Below, piece after piece: positions 1-12,700 of a stretch of DNA of 64,000 nucleotides. The notes below the pieces were generated by a model. The model searched no databases. It saw only the letters and a program-made list of their open reading frames with translations, and had not been told where the DNA came from. This DNA comes from Gambelia wislizenii (lineage: Eukaryota; Chordata; Lepidosauria; Squamata; Crotaphytidae): positions 31,743,501-31,807,500 of the forward strand of contig JAUMIR010000001.1 in the NCBI GenBank assembly GCA_030847615.1. The letters run 5' to 3'. Each line of letters starts with the position of its first letter. The stretch's first letter is position 1. The translations under genes were made by a program, and so were the position numbers.

Positions 1-409
1 TGGTCACACTTGCTGATGATCAGTTAATAAAGGGCATTTGATTAGCAACACCTATCTGCTACTTAGCATTTTAATCCCTATGGAAGCAGTAAGGGTGTAC
101 TTTGTTTTTCACACATGGCTTCTCCATTTTGGCTTTATTTTTGTTGAATACATCACGACACAGTGTAATATGTCATGTGTTTTGTCCATCTGAGGTTGCA
201 CTTACCTAATTTTAACAGCTGCTAGGAATAAATTATTGTTATTATGTCCTGATATGTAAAACCATAGAATTGGTGTATGCCAAGGGGGTGTACTTTCTTT
301 TTCACATGACTGTAGCTGAATATCTGCCTGTATTCATATCCATCAGCCATAGCGCTGCCACAAGATTCTGAGGATCTGCTCTCTGGTCTTTCAGATAGAG
401 CTATTAGCC

Positions 410-575
410 CAGTCTTTCTCAACCTTTTTATCCTGGATGAACCCTTTAAATGATTTTCAGGTCTCAGGGAACCCCTGCATAAACATTATTCTGTATACAT
501 CTATTGCATTCTCCCCATAATCACAACCTCTTGGGGAACCCTAGGGTTCCAGGGAACACTCATTAAGAAACACTG
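410..575. mobile_element. hAT-type MITE
   Basis: Starts cagtctttctcaacc and ends attaagaaacactg, imperfect inverted ends of the CAG...CTG hAT kind. The flanking 8 bp (402-409 tattagcc, 576-583 cattagac) match at 6 of 8, fitting an old 8-bp target duplication. The body (ggtctcagggaacccctgca, ctagggttccagggaa) recurs at 41886-42073. Confidence 0.75.
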
Positions 576-2387
576 CATTAGACTGTTAGCACCAAGGACA
601 GAACATTTTCCTTGGTTGCCCCATTACTTTGGAACTCTCTTCACAGGGAGATTCTTTGCAAGTGCTATCTATGGATCTTTCTATATGTTTTAAGGTTACT
701 ATTTTGTATTAATGCGTGTGTGTGTATTAACACACACAAAATATAAAGTATAAAACAACACACAGGGAAAAGCTACAACATAGCATGACAACAATACATA
801 TACAAAAATGAAAACAATTCACAAATTTCAAATTAAAAAACACCAAAATACAAGACTGAACTAAACTAAGAAAGGGGGCAACAAATAATTTTCAACTCTC
901 CAGCTAGTGATTATTATTGTTTTCTTAACCTACTTCCTCTAAGTCAAAACTGAATATACTTCTACATAATATTGAACCTAATATTCTTCCAAACCTACAA
1001 CAGATAAACTTCCCCAGTAAAGGGGAAATAGCTTACAGATAATCTAAGAATTCAGCCTGGCATTCTTTATTGCAGTTATGGATTCGTAGCCTAGATTTAC
1101 AGATCCATAACTGCTCGGTATTCACTAACACTAGGCATTCATGATCGTGGCACTATTGCCACGAATATAAATGTCATCCCAAAGCTACTTTATCAGGCAG
1201 CAGCTGCTCTGAGAGACGGAGGTCTGTTCTGTTGGCTATCCGGGCAGAGGAGGATATTTGCACTCCACTCCTGTTGCAGCCTCCCTCGTTGGCAGGAAGA
1301 GGTGGAAACATAATTCTCCTACACCCTGATCACTGGCTGGACAGACCTCCATCCCTCAGAGTGGCTGCTGCCTGGCAAAGTAGGTTTGGGAGGGTTGAAC
1401 CAAGAGACATTACCTAGTTACACATGAGTAACTAAACAGGCAGTGTAGAATATGGGCCTTGTTTTATAACTATTTGATCTGTTGGTGTTATTTTATATAT
1501 TCTTATGGTAATAGATATTATATTTGATTGTTTGGGCATTTTGATTCAGATCTAAAACCAATTCAGTACCTCCCAATTAAACTCCCATCCTGGAAGCGTC
1601 AGTACCATTCAAGAACATTAAAGAGCATTAAACTAATCACATCTCAGGAATGGAAATTGTGCAGCTAAGGAGCTGCATGCAGCTAATGGGGAGATCCTGT
1701 GCAGTCCTTCCTCCACTGGACTTCAAATAAATTTTAAATGGCTGGAAATAGACTCATGGGGCTACATTTTGGCCAAAAGATGTTGTTTCAGGGGGCCTCA
1801 ACTGAAACAGCAAGAAAAACAATCTAAAACTGATCAGAAGTGAAATGTCACTTCCAGTCACTGCTGGGCATACTGGTATGGCCCAAAAGAGTCCCCCAAA
1901 GTATACTGGAGGAATAAAAGGAGATAAAGCTCCATGTGCTATATAATGATCACAAACTTTTATTTCTTAAAAAGTCCAATGCATTTCTGCCTTAACACCA
2001 ATTGGCCTCCTTCAGGGGCTGTTCTAAAAACAAACAGAAATGCATTTATTTTATTGCCTAAGACAATTCATGTACAGCTCTTAAAACAGCTTTTTCATAA
2101 AAATATCACAGTTTCTATTACATATATAAAGATATACATACAATTCTCAGAAATTTCTGGAGTTGCAGTATGCACTCTATACAAGTGGACCATTAATTGA
2201 TTAAAAAAAGGAACTAGGTCTATCAATAGATTCTTATTTATGGATTTTGCCATCCCAGAGTACCAATGAAAAAGTATATGGTGAATTCTGTCCCCAAAGT
2301 TACACAGCTCTTTTGGGCTGATGTAATAGACTAAAAGTTTATCATCCTATAGCCATCCATTTCAAAAGAATTATATTAAATATTGTA

Positions 2388-2643
2388 CAGTAGGACCCCC
2401 GTATCTGCAGAAAAAAATATACGCCGTTTCAGTTATCTGTGGGACACAAAACAGAACACATACAATAGAGTCTTCCTAGAAAATACCTAGAGAGGCAACC
2501 TCTCTAGGCATTTTCTAGGTCCTCCAAGGCAACTCTGTGGTATTTTAAACCAGACATTCCATTATCGTTTGCTGTTATCCATGGTTTCCGGTACCTGCGA
2601 TAAGTCCGAGAACTGAACACCCGCAGATACGGAAGTCCTACTG
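2388..2643. mobile_element. Mariner/Tc1-type MITE, family B
   Basis: Flanked by TA on both sides (2386-2387, 2644-2645). Begins cagtaggacccccgtatc and ends with its inverted form ggaagtcctactg. An internal inverted repeat (ctagagagg / cctctctag) lies near the middle. Other copies are at 3096, 33157 and 62206. Confidence 0.75.
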
Positions 2644-3095
2644 TATCTCTAAATCCATATTCAAACCTTCTGGTATTAAGAGTTTTTAGTTTCAAAATCC
2701 ATTGTATCTCTTTTTTATTCAAACAGCACTCATTTTTTTTATCTTCTTCAATAGCCCAAAACATACATCAGTTGCTGAATGTTTCATTTCTTCAAAATGA
2801 CCTGCCAAAGGTCTGCCTACTCTCTTCTTTTTCAAATTAGATAAACATCCTGCTATTCTTTTTTTTGATAGGTCTAGATGTTCTTCCAACCCTGCCAGCC
2901 TCGTTACTCCCTAACACTAATCTTCTAACCTTCCTTCCTCAGATCTCACCAGTCATACAGAGCCTTTCCTGACCCTGGGTCCTGGATCAGTTTTTTTCCC
3001 CTCAGCAAATCTGATCTTGCACCTGCTCCGCAGCACCTATATCAGGCTGTCAGGAATCTGTCAAGGTCTCTCTCCTTTCTTCAGTAATTAGAATA

Positions 3096-3353
3096 CAGTC
3101 AGACCTGGGTTCGGTTCCTGGACTTACCACAGATACTGAAAACAGCAAATTACAGTAATCGCTATTAAAATAAAGGTCTTCCAGTAGAAACATACCATAG
3201 AGTTGCATTGGAGGATCTAGAAGATGCTTAGAGAGGATGCCTCTCTAGGTATTTTCCAGCACAACTCTATGGTATGTGTCCCTATTTTGTGTCCTGCAGA
3301 TAACTGAAACCATGGGTATTGGTATTGGTTCCGTGGATACCGGGGTCCGAATG
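3096..3353. mobile_element. Mariner-type MITE, family B (diverged)
   Basis: TA-flanked relative of 2388-2643: starts cagtcagacctgggttcgg, holds the gaggatgcctctctagg core in the middle and ends with the ggataccggggtccg form. It lies just left of TTC7A exon 7. Confidence 0.6.
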
Positions 3354-3556
3354 TATTTGGAAGATCTATGCTATCAGACCAACTCAGCCAACGACTTGAC
3401 AGGGTAGATTTGAAGGAAATGTACACAATCAGTATCAGCCAGTGCAAGATGCCTAGACTGCTTGCTTTTATTTTATTTTTTTTATTTTATTTTCTTCTCC
3501 CCCCACCCGCTTTTTTTTTTTACTCAGATGAATCAGCCCCGAAGAACATTACGCAC

Positions 3557-3717
3557 TTGTCTCCAGTATGTAGCTGCAGATTCCGACGTAAAGTGGTGCA
3601 GATGTAAGAATTATCCTCTTTGTTCATAAACTCAGGAAGAGGATCAGATAAAGGGCTCCAGTAACAATCTTCACTCAAGGAGTGGAGAAGCAGCTCTGCC
3701 AACTGTTTGGCAGCAGT
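3557..3717 (-). CDS. TTC7A: TTC7A exon 7 (residues 282-334), last exon in window
   Basis: After acceptor ttccattcttctccag the exon reads [20 protein letters not shown], then [20 protein letters not shown] and on to HTGD. Human TTC7A has [20 protein letters not shown] here. The donor is less certain: acaa then gtgcgt (used here) leaves two bases of an Asn or Lys codon, as expected before LYCPKDN in the next exon; the alternative is tgc then gtaatg, 6 nt further on. The next exon was not found in 1-3556. Confidence 0.92.
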
Positions 3718-6700
3718 CTGGAGAAGAATGGAAAGAAAATGGGCAAAATGCATTTTTAAAAACTCAGAACGACATGTATTCGCATTCAGGATTAATGATC
3801 TTGTCTTATGCTATGAGCCAGGGCATGATGCACTGGGCTGCATTGATTTTTTATTTTTTTATTTTTAAATTCTAGCTCTTGCAAAGCTAGGCATTTTTGC
3901 AAGTCATATACATTTAAAATCTGCTGTCTGATTAAATCAGGGGCACTCTTCTAGTCAATTAAAGGTTTCTTCAATCGATTAATCTAACCAATTAAATCAA
4001 TAAGGCATCACAACTACAATATATACCATATCTCAAGGTCTCCAGTCACTCTGTCCTATGCCCATTATTTTCTCATACGTTTCCCTCTTGTCTCCATTGC
4101 ATTCTTTTGCTAAACAAATTTTCTAATACCACCCAAACGCCACCACTGGGATAAGAAAAAAGGATGCAGATTGGCTGGCATCACCATTAACTGAGTCCCT
4201 TGGAATAAAGGTGGGACATAACATAACAAGCAAAGAAATAAATGTGGTATGCATGCTTAGTCAGAACTAAGATCCTTATCGCCCTACAAAGTTATAGGAC
4301 TATTATTTCACTTGAACTGCTATGGCTGCCTCTTATGGAATTTTGGGGTTCGTAGTTTAGTGAAGCCCAAGCGCTCTCTAGCTGAGAATGCTAAATGCCT
4401 CTCCTTAAACTGCAAATCCCAGGATTCCACAGGAGGCAGCCAGAGCAGTTAAAGTGGAAGAATAGCACTACAACAGTGTAGTGTGAAAGGCTTTTAGTCT
4501 CTTTGAGCATTTGTTTCTTTGGGAGTTATTCCCCATCAAGCATGCTCAAGACTAGGAATGGAAAGAATATTCTAATATATTCAAAAATGGTTGAAAACAT
4601 TTTTATTTCATTTTTTTTAGTGTCAAGAAACCCTAACAAGAAGAATCCTAGCTGCAGCATGAACGTTCCATCTTCCATGCTGCCTTATTGCATGACACTG
4701 CTGTTCTTTCCAGTCCCTGGGGGAGTGTCCTAGATAAAACCACGTCTTTTTGCTAACCGGAAAAACCCATTAGCAAAAAGACAAGGTTTTACCTTGGTTC
4801 CCCACAGGACTGGAACAAAAGAATGCTGGAAGAACAATGATACCATACGGTAAGGCAGCATGGAAGACTGCCACTTTTCTCAGAGTGCAGTAAGCCCCAT
4901 ATTCTACACAAAATTCTCACAGGTTTGTTTTGTGCAGAAAACAGCATTTTCAGCATAGCAAACAGCATTTTTTGCACAGAAAAAGCTGTTTCTTGTGCAG
5001 AAAATGCTGTAACTAGGGACTTATTCTGTGCAAAATTTGCACATGGTTGATCTGTACAGAAAACAGCTTTTTCTGTACAAGAACTAGCTTTTTCTGAAAA
5101 TAAAATATTATCTTCAGAGAAAAAAGCTTTTTTTTTCCCGTGCACAAAACAACCATACGCAGAATTTGTACAGAGTAAGTCCCAAAGTGCAAACAGTGTT
5201 CAATAACTGCATCATTTTCAAAAGACCCCCTTGCAGCAAGGAGAAAATGGTTAAAATTACTCATTGCTTCCTTTGAGAAGAAAATTAGTGAAGAATTACA
5301 TCCCTACTTAAGGTTGCACTACAAATGATTTCTCCTTGTTTTGCCTTTGATTTTCCCAAAGAACAGGAAGCTCTCCTTTAAAAACAAAATACCTTAGCTT
5401 AAAAAAAAAAGTTCACATGAGAATACCTGCAGCAGAGGTACAAATAATAATAAATATTAATCACAAAAGCTCCACAAAACATCAATGTACTGTACAGTTG
5501 TCCCTCCATATCCATGGATTTGGTATCTATGGATTTAAGTATTCACGGCTTGAAAATATTCTTTAAAAAATAATAATCCAAAAAGCAAACCTTGATTTTG
5601 CCATCTTATATAAAGGACACCATTTTACTATGCCATTGTATACTGTGATGAACTCACTAACACACACTCGCTGAGACAACTTCTATTCAAGCTAAACGGT
5701 TTATTGATCAGGATAGTATAGTATCCAGTATCATGCCAAAGCCAGCTCTGAAGGTACCAGGTAGAACATACAGATATCAACCCCCAATTCAGTTTTGATT
5801 TACACACACACACACACACACACACCAAAGCTTAATGAGCATACATTTCAACCAGGATATTCTCACACCAGTAAGAGAGCATCTTGGTTCCCAGGCATCA
5901 GAAATAACACCCTTGCAGCAGGCTGGAAGGATTCAAGGCCTGGTGTGGCAGACAGGCCTGTGAGGCCAACCCGAGCCAAACAACCACTATACCCAGCACC
6001 CACACCAGGACGTTACACATATAATGGAACTTGAGTATTCTCGGATTTTGGTATCCACGGGGGGTTCTGGAACCAAGTCCCAGTGAATATTAAGGGACAA
6101 CTGTATTACTCTCTGCTGCTTGGTGTGGAACCACAGCTGTGCAGTTTGACTGAAAATACCACACCCTAAAGGAAAGCCTTACTTCCTTCAAGTGTGTTTA
6201 TGTGTGTATATGTGTGTGTGTGTGCTTTTTTCATTGCACAATTTTCAAGCATTATCAATTAGTTTCACTCTTCTTACGAACAAAACCAGACAAATTAGAA
6301 TAGCCTAAGTCTTTGATTTATATTATAGCAGCCTTTGGCAAAGAACAGAAGCAGCAAGGGGCTGGGGGGTGGAGATTATTCTGCTTGGAATACACTTTCT
6401 AGCCACAAGTAATGTGTGCTCACACATTGCCATTTAGTGTTCCAAATTAATTTAATTACATGCCTTGTCATGTTAATCCTACTATCTCAAAAGTGGGGTT
6501 TTGTCACTGATTTTTTTAAAGCATTGGTAATGCAATAATAGAAGACACCATTCAAGGCATCCCAAAAGCTCTGAAACAACGACATGATTAATAATTTGCA
6601 GCAGTGGCTGCATTGAGACATCTAGGTGAGTCTCTTTGGGGAGGAAAGACCATAAATGGGATGTCACAGCAAGGTCAGCAGCTAGGAAAATTACTTTGAA

Positions 6701-9700
6701 GAGTCAATGCTTGCTGGGAAATCATGGGAGTTGTAATTTTGTTTTTAAAGGTATCTTTTCTAAGTTCTGTGATAAATCTCTGCTTTGTAAGACTTTGCAT
6801 CCCATCTCGGTCCTTCTCTACTGCTCTACTCTGCTTCAGATCAATGGGCCATTCACACTAAACAGTTATAGCACTACGACTGCACTTTAACTGCCACAGC
6901 AACATCCCATGGAATCCTGGGGTTTGTAGCTGGGTGAAGCACTACAGCTCTGTGGTTGAGAATTCTCAATGCCCATCCCTAAACTAAGGATTCAAAAAAC
7001 TGCAAATCCAAAGATTCCATAGGAAGTTGCCATGACTGTTAAAGCAGAATTACAGTGCCAAAGATTTGTAGTGTGAAAAGGTCCTAACTGCAAAATAAAG
7101 AGTATTTTGCTTCTATTTTTGGTTAACCACAGTTTAATGTTACATCCAAACTTTAATTGGTAGTTCATCACAGCTGCTCTTTGTGAGCAATGGATGAGGA
7201 CAGTATAAGATTCAGCTATCCCCTGGAGAAGCAGCAATTTCAAGTGTCTTCCATCTCCCTTACTTGCCACGTAAAGACAGCCCCTATATGTAGAGGGAGA
7301 GCTCTGCAACTCTCTCTCTCTCTCTCTCTCTACAGAAGAAAGGAAAGGGGCAAGGCTTAAGGGAGGGGGTCCATCATAGACATCATCCAACCCCTGAGAC
7401 CAATCTTATTCTCTCCTTCTTTAAGATCTTGCAACAAGAACATTTTGGTGGTCCTTAAACTGGTGGTCTTAAACTGGTGACCACTATAGGATTCTTTTTT
7501 ATTACAAAGAGAACCACACTTTTTTGAAATTAAATAATAGAATCATAGAGTTGGAAGAGACCACAAGGGCCATCTAATTGTAGTATGTGGGGGAAATCAT
7601 TATTGTAATGCAATACAATCTTGTGTATCCCATGTTGAGCTCAGTTTAGGAATTTTTCCCTGCATGCTTCAGTTCTTCCACACACACACCCTTTTCTTAA
7701 CTAGGCAATTTCAGCCAACTGGAGCAATGGGTCATTCATCACATGACTTAATTTAAATATTATATGACACTTTCTCTAAGTTCCTTTTTGAGTTAAGGCT
7801 CCATGCAACTCTCGCCATTATTGTGTTGTTTTGAGTTCCTTTAGTTACCATGTAGCCCACACCGCTCAATGGCTGGGTGAGTCTTTTCCTACCCTAAATC
7901 CTCTTAATTAGTTAGGAACCTTTTAAAAGTTTGTTTTAATATGTAGATTAAGGTTGATATACGTTCAGTAAACTTTTGATATGCTTTTTAAACTGACTTC
8001 TTTGTTGTTTTAATGAGTCTAATTGATTGGGTGATCAGACCACACATTTAAACGTTAATTGAGCTGTGTCTGCATTCCGGATGCTTTAACTCTGCTGAAT
8101 TTGAAAGAAAAGGTTTTTACTTTCAAAGAAGATGTTTTTATTTTTAAAAGGGATAGATCCCTGGAATTTTTAATACACTTTTTATTTTTAGACTCATACC
8201 TCCCAACACTAATCCAACCCCCTGCTATGCAGGAACAAACAATCAAAGCATTCCCAACAGATAGCCATCCAGCCTCTGTTTAAAAACCTCCAAAGAAGGA
8301 GACTCCACCATGCTCTGAGGCAGCGTGTTCCACTGTCGAACAGCTCTGACCGTCATGAAGTTCTTCCTAGTGTTTAGGTGGAATCTCTTTGCTTGTAGTT
8401 TGATTTGGCAAAAGTTTAAGTGGATCTAGAAAAAGTTTTAGGTCAAACATATAAGCTGTGATGTATGTTGTATTGTGTAATAACTGTTAAGGAGTATATC
8501 TGAAAGCTATTACTATTAGAATTTTTAAGTACAATAAGGATTCTTTTTCAGCATCAGAATAGGTAGCTTCCCTGCCAGTTGTGCCCACAAACAGTCCTTT
8601 TTGCCATCCTCTCTCTCTCTCTTTCTCTCTCTCTCTGGCTTTTCTTCGCAAACGAAGATTCAGGAAAGACTCATCCTGCGCTTTCTGCAAGCGCACTGAT
8701 GACTAAAAAGGCCAATCCGAGATAAACAAGTCCGGTTGCAAAAAGCACAGCAGAAGGTCTCCTTGGGTGATGTTTTTGGGTTGTGATTCTTTCTGCGTTG
8801 TCATTTCTCTTCAAGACTTGTTCGTTGTGAGTTCTCAAATAAGGCTGCAGCATCGCTTTCCTAAATATGCCAGGGAGAGCAGGGAAGGAATCTGAGCTCC
8901 AGGCTGCAGACAATGCTGTAAGCATGCACATCAAGATGCAGCCACCCTGGGAGTTATGAAAAATATATAGTCCTCACAGCATGTGGTGCATTTGAGTGGT
9001 GCAGCAGACAAATAGGGCAGCAGCTCGAGAAACTAGGAACATGGCGGCTTCTGGGTAAAAATCAAAGGCAGGTTGACATCCTTGTCTGCACTCCGTGACA
9101 GAGAAAGCTTTTGGCGGTGAGATTACTGGCTGGGAGGCACAATCCAACTGGCGGAAACTCTCCCTGGAGAAGGGCAGAGCCTTAGATTGCCCACATGTGC
9201 CCTGGAACTTGGCTCCGCAACACAGCTAAAGTTGTGGTGGTCAGGTGTGAGTTGAGAGGGGGGCTCAGGATCAACAGCTGGCTCAGCTGCAAAAGTGAGC
9301 TGTATTTTTACAGACACGATCTGCGAAAAGCCTCACTTCCTTAACTTTTTTTTTAATAACATCAGGATTATAATTAAAGAGAGACTTTCCAATTGGCGGT
9401 GATATTGGGACATCACTGTAGTGACTTTCTTTGTGTAAATAAAAGAGAGTAATTGAAGACTTAAAAAAAAAAGAAAGAAATTATTTTAAAAGCAAAAAGC
9501 CTAACAAGCTCATGGTTTAATAAGGACTTAAGTGAATAAAGAGAACAATCAATGCTGGAAGATTTTATTTCTTTTTTCTTTCTTGATGAATGTTTTTTTA
9601 TGACTTTAAAATTAAGTTGGTAAAATAAGTCTTCATGGGAAAGCGAATTGTTTACTTGGAAGTAATAAAATAACAAGATTAGAGTTGGATTGCATTGTTG

Positions 9701-12700
9701 TATCTATGGATACAGCACTGGGACTAAATTCTTTCAGTTCTACAGGAAGACAACCTTGAAACAAGACAAAAAAGTGTAAGGCTTTGTCATACCCCTCCTC
9801 CCTTGAGAATTCACCTTCCTTGGAAGATGAAGCAGATGTACTAGAGTCAGAGTAGATGCCTGATAGCCAGCTGAGTCCTCCTTCAGTTCAGCAAGATTCA
9901 GAACAGAAGGAAAGACCTCCCATTCCCCAAGAAAGGCAAAGGTAGCTAGTTTAAGTTAGGGCCAAATTTGCAGATCCTGTGGCTATCCAGATGATGTTGG
10001 ACTCCAATTCCCATTGGGCCAAGTTAGCTTGTCCAAGAGAGGTTGGGTGGCAATTTATCAACATCTGGAGACCAACAGATGTCCCACAGTTGCATTAACC
10101 CAAGAGGTGCCAGTTCTAAAGAGTCATAGAATCGTAGACTTGGAAGGAACTGCAAGGACCATCTAGTCCAACCTCCTGCCATGCAAGAAAATACGACTAA
10201 AGCACTCCTGAGAGGCAGCCATCCAACCTCTGTTTAAAGACCTCCAAAGAAGAAGGCAATCTATTTCACTGATACTTTGACTCCTAGATTTTGCAGCTGT
10301 TCTCATGTAGAAGAAAACCTGTAAAGATAGGATATGTACATAGGAGTTTCTCAGTCTAAATGCTGTTGTATTTCTTTGAATTCAGTTCTACCTGATCTTG
10401 TTAACTAGGTAGCTAAATGCAAAATTGTTGGGCCATACTTCCCCTCCTTGGCAAGCAGGTGAAAAGGTAAAGAAGCACATACAGATACTCCCAACTGTTT
10501 TCTTCCCATCTGCCAAAAGAAAGGCTACAGCATTTTCTAATGAACTAGCCTCTTACCATTCGGAAACTCTGAGTAGCCTTCGTTTCCATGGTCCGTAATA
10601 ATTCTCGGAGGTTTCGTATTCCTTTAACGATGTTGCTAAGAGAAGGAGAAAGGGGAAAATATGTAAAGGAAAATTGATTTGATTGTGAACTAACACTAAT
10701 AAGGTTGTGCGTGGGAGACAAAAAGGATGGAAGAACAGCTCTGACATTTTTTTAAAAAAAAAATCCAATTATCCTCAGGTAAGTCCAATAGAAATAAAAG
10801 CAAGCCAATGAAACCTTTGAACAAGTGCTTCTCAGATGATCCCAGAGAGTTATCTGCTTAAACAAGTGATCCCAAATAGTGGCCTATGAGAACATCTCAG
10901 ATGAGTCCAGAAGATATTTGGAAAGAATATTTTTAAGCATCATTTTATCAAGATTTCTCATATGATTGCCTCTTTCTCCTTTGTGCTAGGCATATAAGAG
11001 GCAGCCTGGCAAGAGTGGCAATCTAGGACTCTAGGGACTTGGGTTCAAATCCCCACACAGCCGTAAAGCTCCAAATAGGTGACCTTGGGACAAATAACTA
11101 TGGATCAGCCCAATCTATTTCACAGCATTATTCTGAACATAAAAATTAATGCTGGGGCAACTACAAAAGGTAGGTTGTATGCCATCTTGAGCTTCTTGAT
11201 GGAAAGAAAGCAGTAATAATAATAATAATAATAATAATAAATAGTCTGGGTTGTAAAATGTACTTGACTTCTTTCTCCTTGGCTGATGGGTGGGCACATG
11301 GACACCTTATGGTCCACAGACGCACCAGTTCCCTGAATGAAGAAAAAAGAGGATTGTCACCCCTGAAAGCCTCCAGGAATAGTCATTCCCCTCTCAAGCA
11401 AGCTGCAGGGCCTTGCTTCAGGAGTGGGGGGTGGGGAGCTTTCCTAGTTTTGATGAAATCACTGCATAAAACCTCCACATTTTCAGTGGGTCTGAAGCCT
11501 GCAGTAGGTCCCTTACCGGGAGGGGAGGCAAAATTGGTTCCTGCCTCATTGAAGTCAAATTTAAGGGCACTATAATCTATATATATATAATTCTCTTGGG
11601 TATGTTGCTGTTTCCAGTGTGCTGATTGGCTGCTTAGGGAACTGACCAACCAATCACAGGTCTGTTGGGCAGCCAATCAGCACATTGGAGGCGGGACCAT
11701 GTAGATCTCAAACATGGCCGCTGGAGCTGGAGAGTGCGTAACATGGGGGTGGATGTGCTGTGTGCATTCTGGAGGGCAGGGGGTGGGGTGGGAGGGCAGA
11801 ACGAGTGGGGGAGGGGCAGAACAAGTGAGGAGGGCCAGAATGAATGGGGGAGGGGCAGAACAAGTGGGGGAAGAGCAGAAGAGTGGGGGAGGGGCAGAAC
11901 GAGTGGGGGGAGAAGCAGAACAAGTGGGGGGGCAGAACAAGGGGGGAGGGGCAGAATGAGGGGGAGGGGCAGAATGAGTGGGGGAGGGGCAGAATGAATG
12001 GTGAGGGGCAGAACGAGTGGGAAAGGGGCAGAACAAGTGGTGGGAGGAACAGAACAAATGGGGGGGCAGAACAAGTGGGGGGAGGGGCAGAACGAATGAT
12101 GGGGGCAGAATGTGTGGGGGGAGGGGCAGAACAAATGGTGGGGGCAGGACAAGTGGGGGGAGGGGCAGAACGAGTGAGGAGAGGGGCAGAATGAGGGGGG
12201 GCAGAACAAGTGGGGGATGGACAGAACGAGCGGTGGAGGGGTGGCAAGGGGCAGAATGAGCGGTGGGGGGTGGTAGGGGGCAGAACGAGCAGCGGATGGG
12301 CAAGTCAAACCCACCAACCTACCTCAAAGGGTTGTCATGAGGTCTCCTGGGCATTTGGAGGGGAGTTTTTTAATGGTGTATGGTACTCCGGGTCCAGCTA
12401 GTATAAAGGTAATCTATAGAAAACATGTCATTGGAAAAAACAATAATGCTGGGGAAAGCTGAGGGATATAGGAAAAGAGAAATACCACATTACAGATGGA
12501 TTGATTCAGTCAAGGGAGCCATTGGCCCAGCATTTGCAAGACCTGAGCAAGGCTGTTAGTAACAGGTTCTCTTAAAGGTTTCTCATTCACAGGATCTCCA
12601 TAAGTCAAAGACAACTTGACAGCACATAATAACAAGAACATATAAGCCAGTTTTATTAACAGAGTGAAAATATAATCTCTCGTGGACTGTTGTTTATGTT

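Larger units (their letters stand above)
1..3556 (-). other. TTC7A intron 7 (partial)
   Basis: AT-rich intronic DNA. It holds a hAT MITE (410-575) and two mariner MITEs (2388-2643, 3096-3353), with nothing else recognised. No further TTC7A exon was found. Confidence 0.7.
5495..6103. mobile_element. Mariner-type MITE, family A, split by an LTR
   Basis: TA-flanked (5493-5494, 6104-6105); ends cagttgtccctccatatcca and agggacaactg. The two halves, 5495-5643 and 6018-6103, join to match the intact copy at 24248-24463. The intervening 374 bp is a solo LTR. Confidence 0.8.
3718..10556 (-). other. TTC7A intron 6
   Basis: Holds two inverted-repeat MITEs, a mariner MITE split by a solo LTR, CR1 tail fragments (7541-7608, 8204-8410, 10121-10285), a LINE 3-prime end (8606-8935) and microsatellites. 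The stretches 4500-5490 and 8950-10120 show nothing recognisable. Confidence 0.7.

Noticed and set aside
222..422. Minus-strand 66-codon frame considered as TTC7A exon 8
   Set aside because: The sequence does not resemble the expected LYCPKDNIEEAL region and part of it overlaps the hAT MITE at 410.
11634..12317. Long overlapping frames on both strands, up to 227 codons, rich in Ser/Pro/Cys or Gly/Arg
   Set aside because: They arise from the purine minisatellite; all frames stay open because the unit lacks stops. No domain and no start context.
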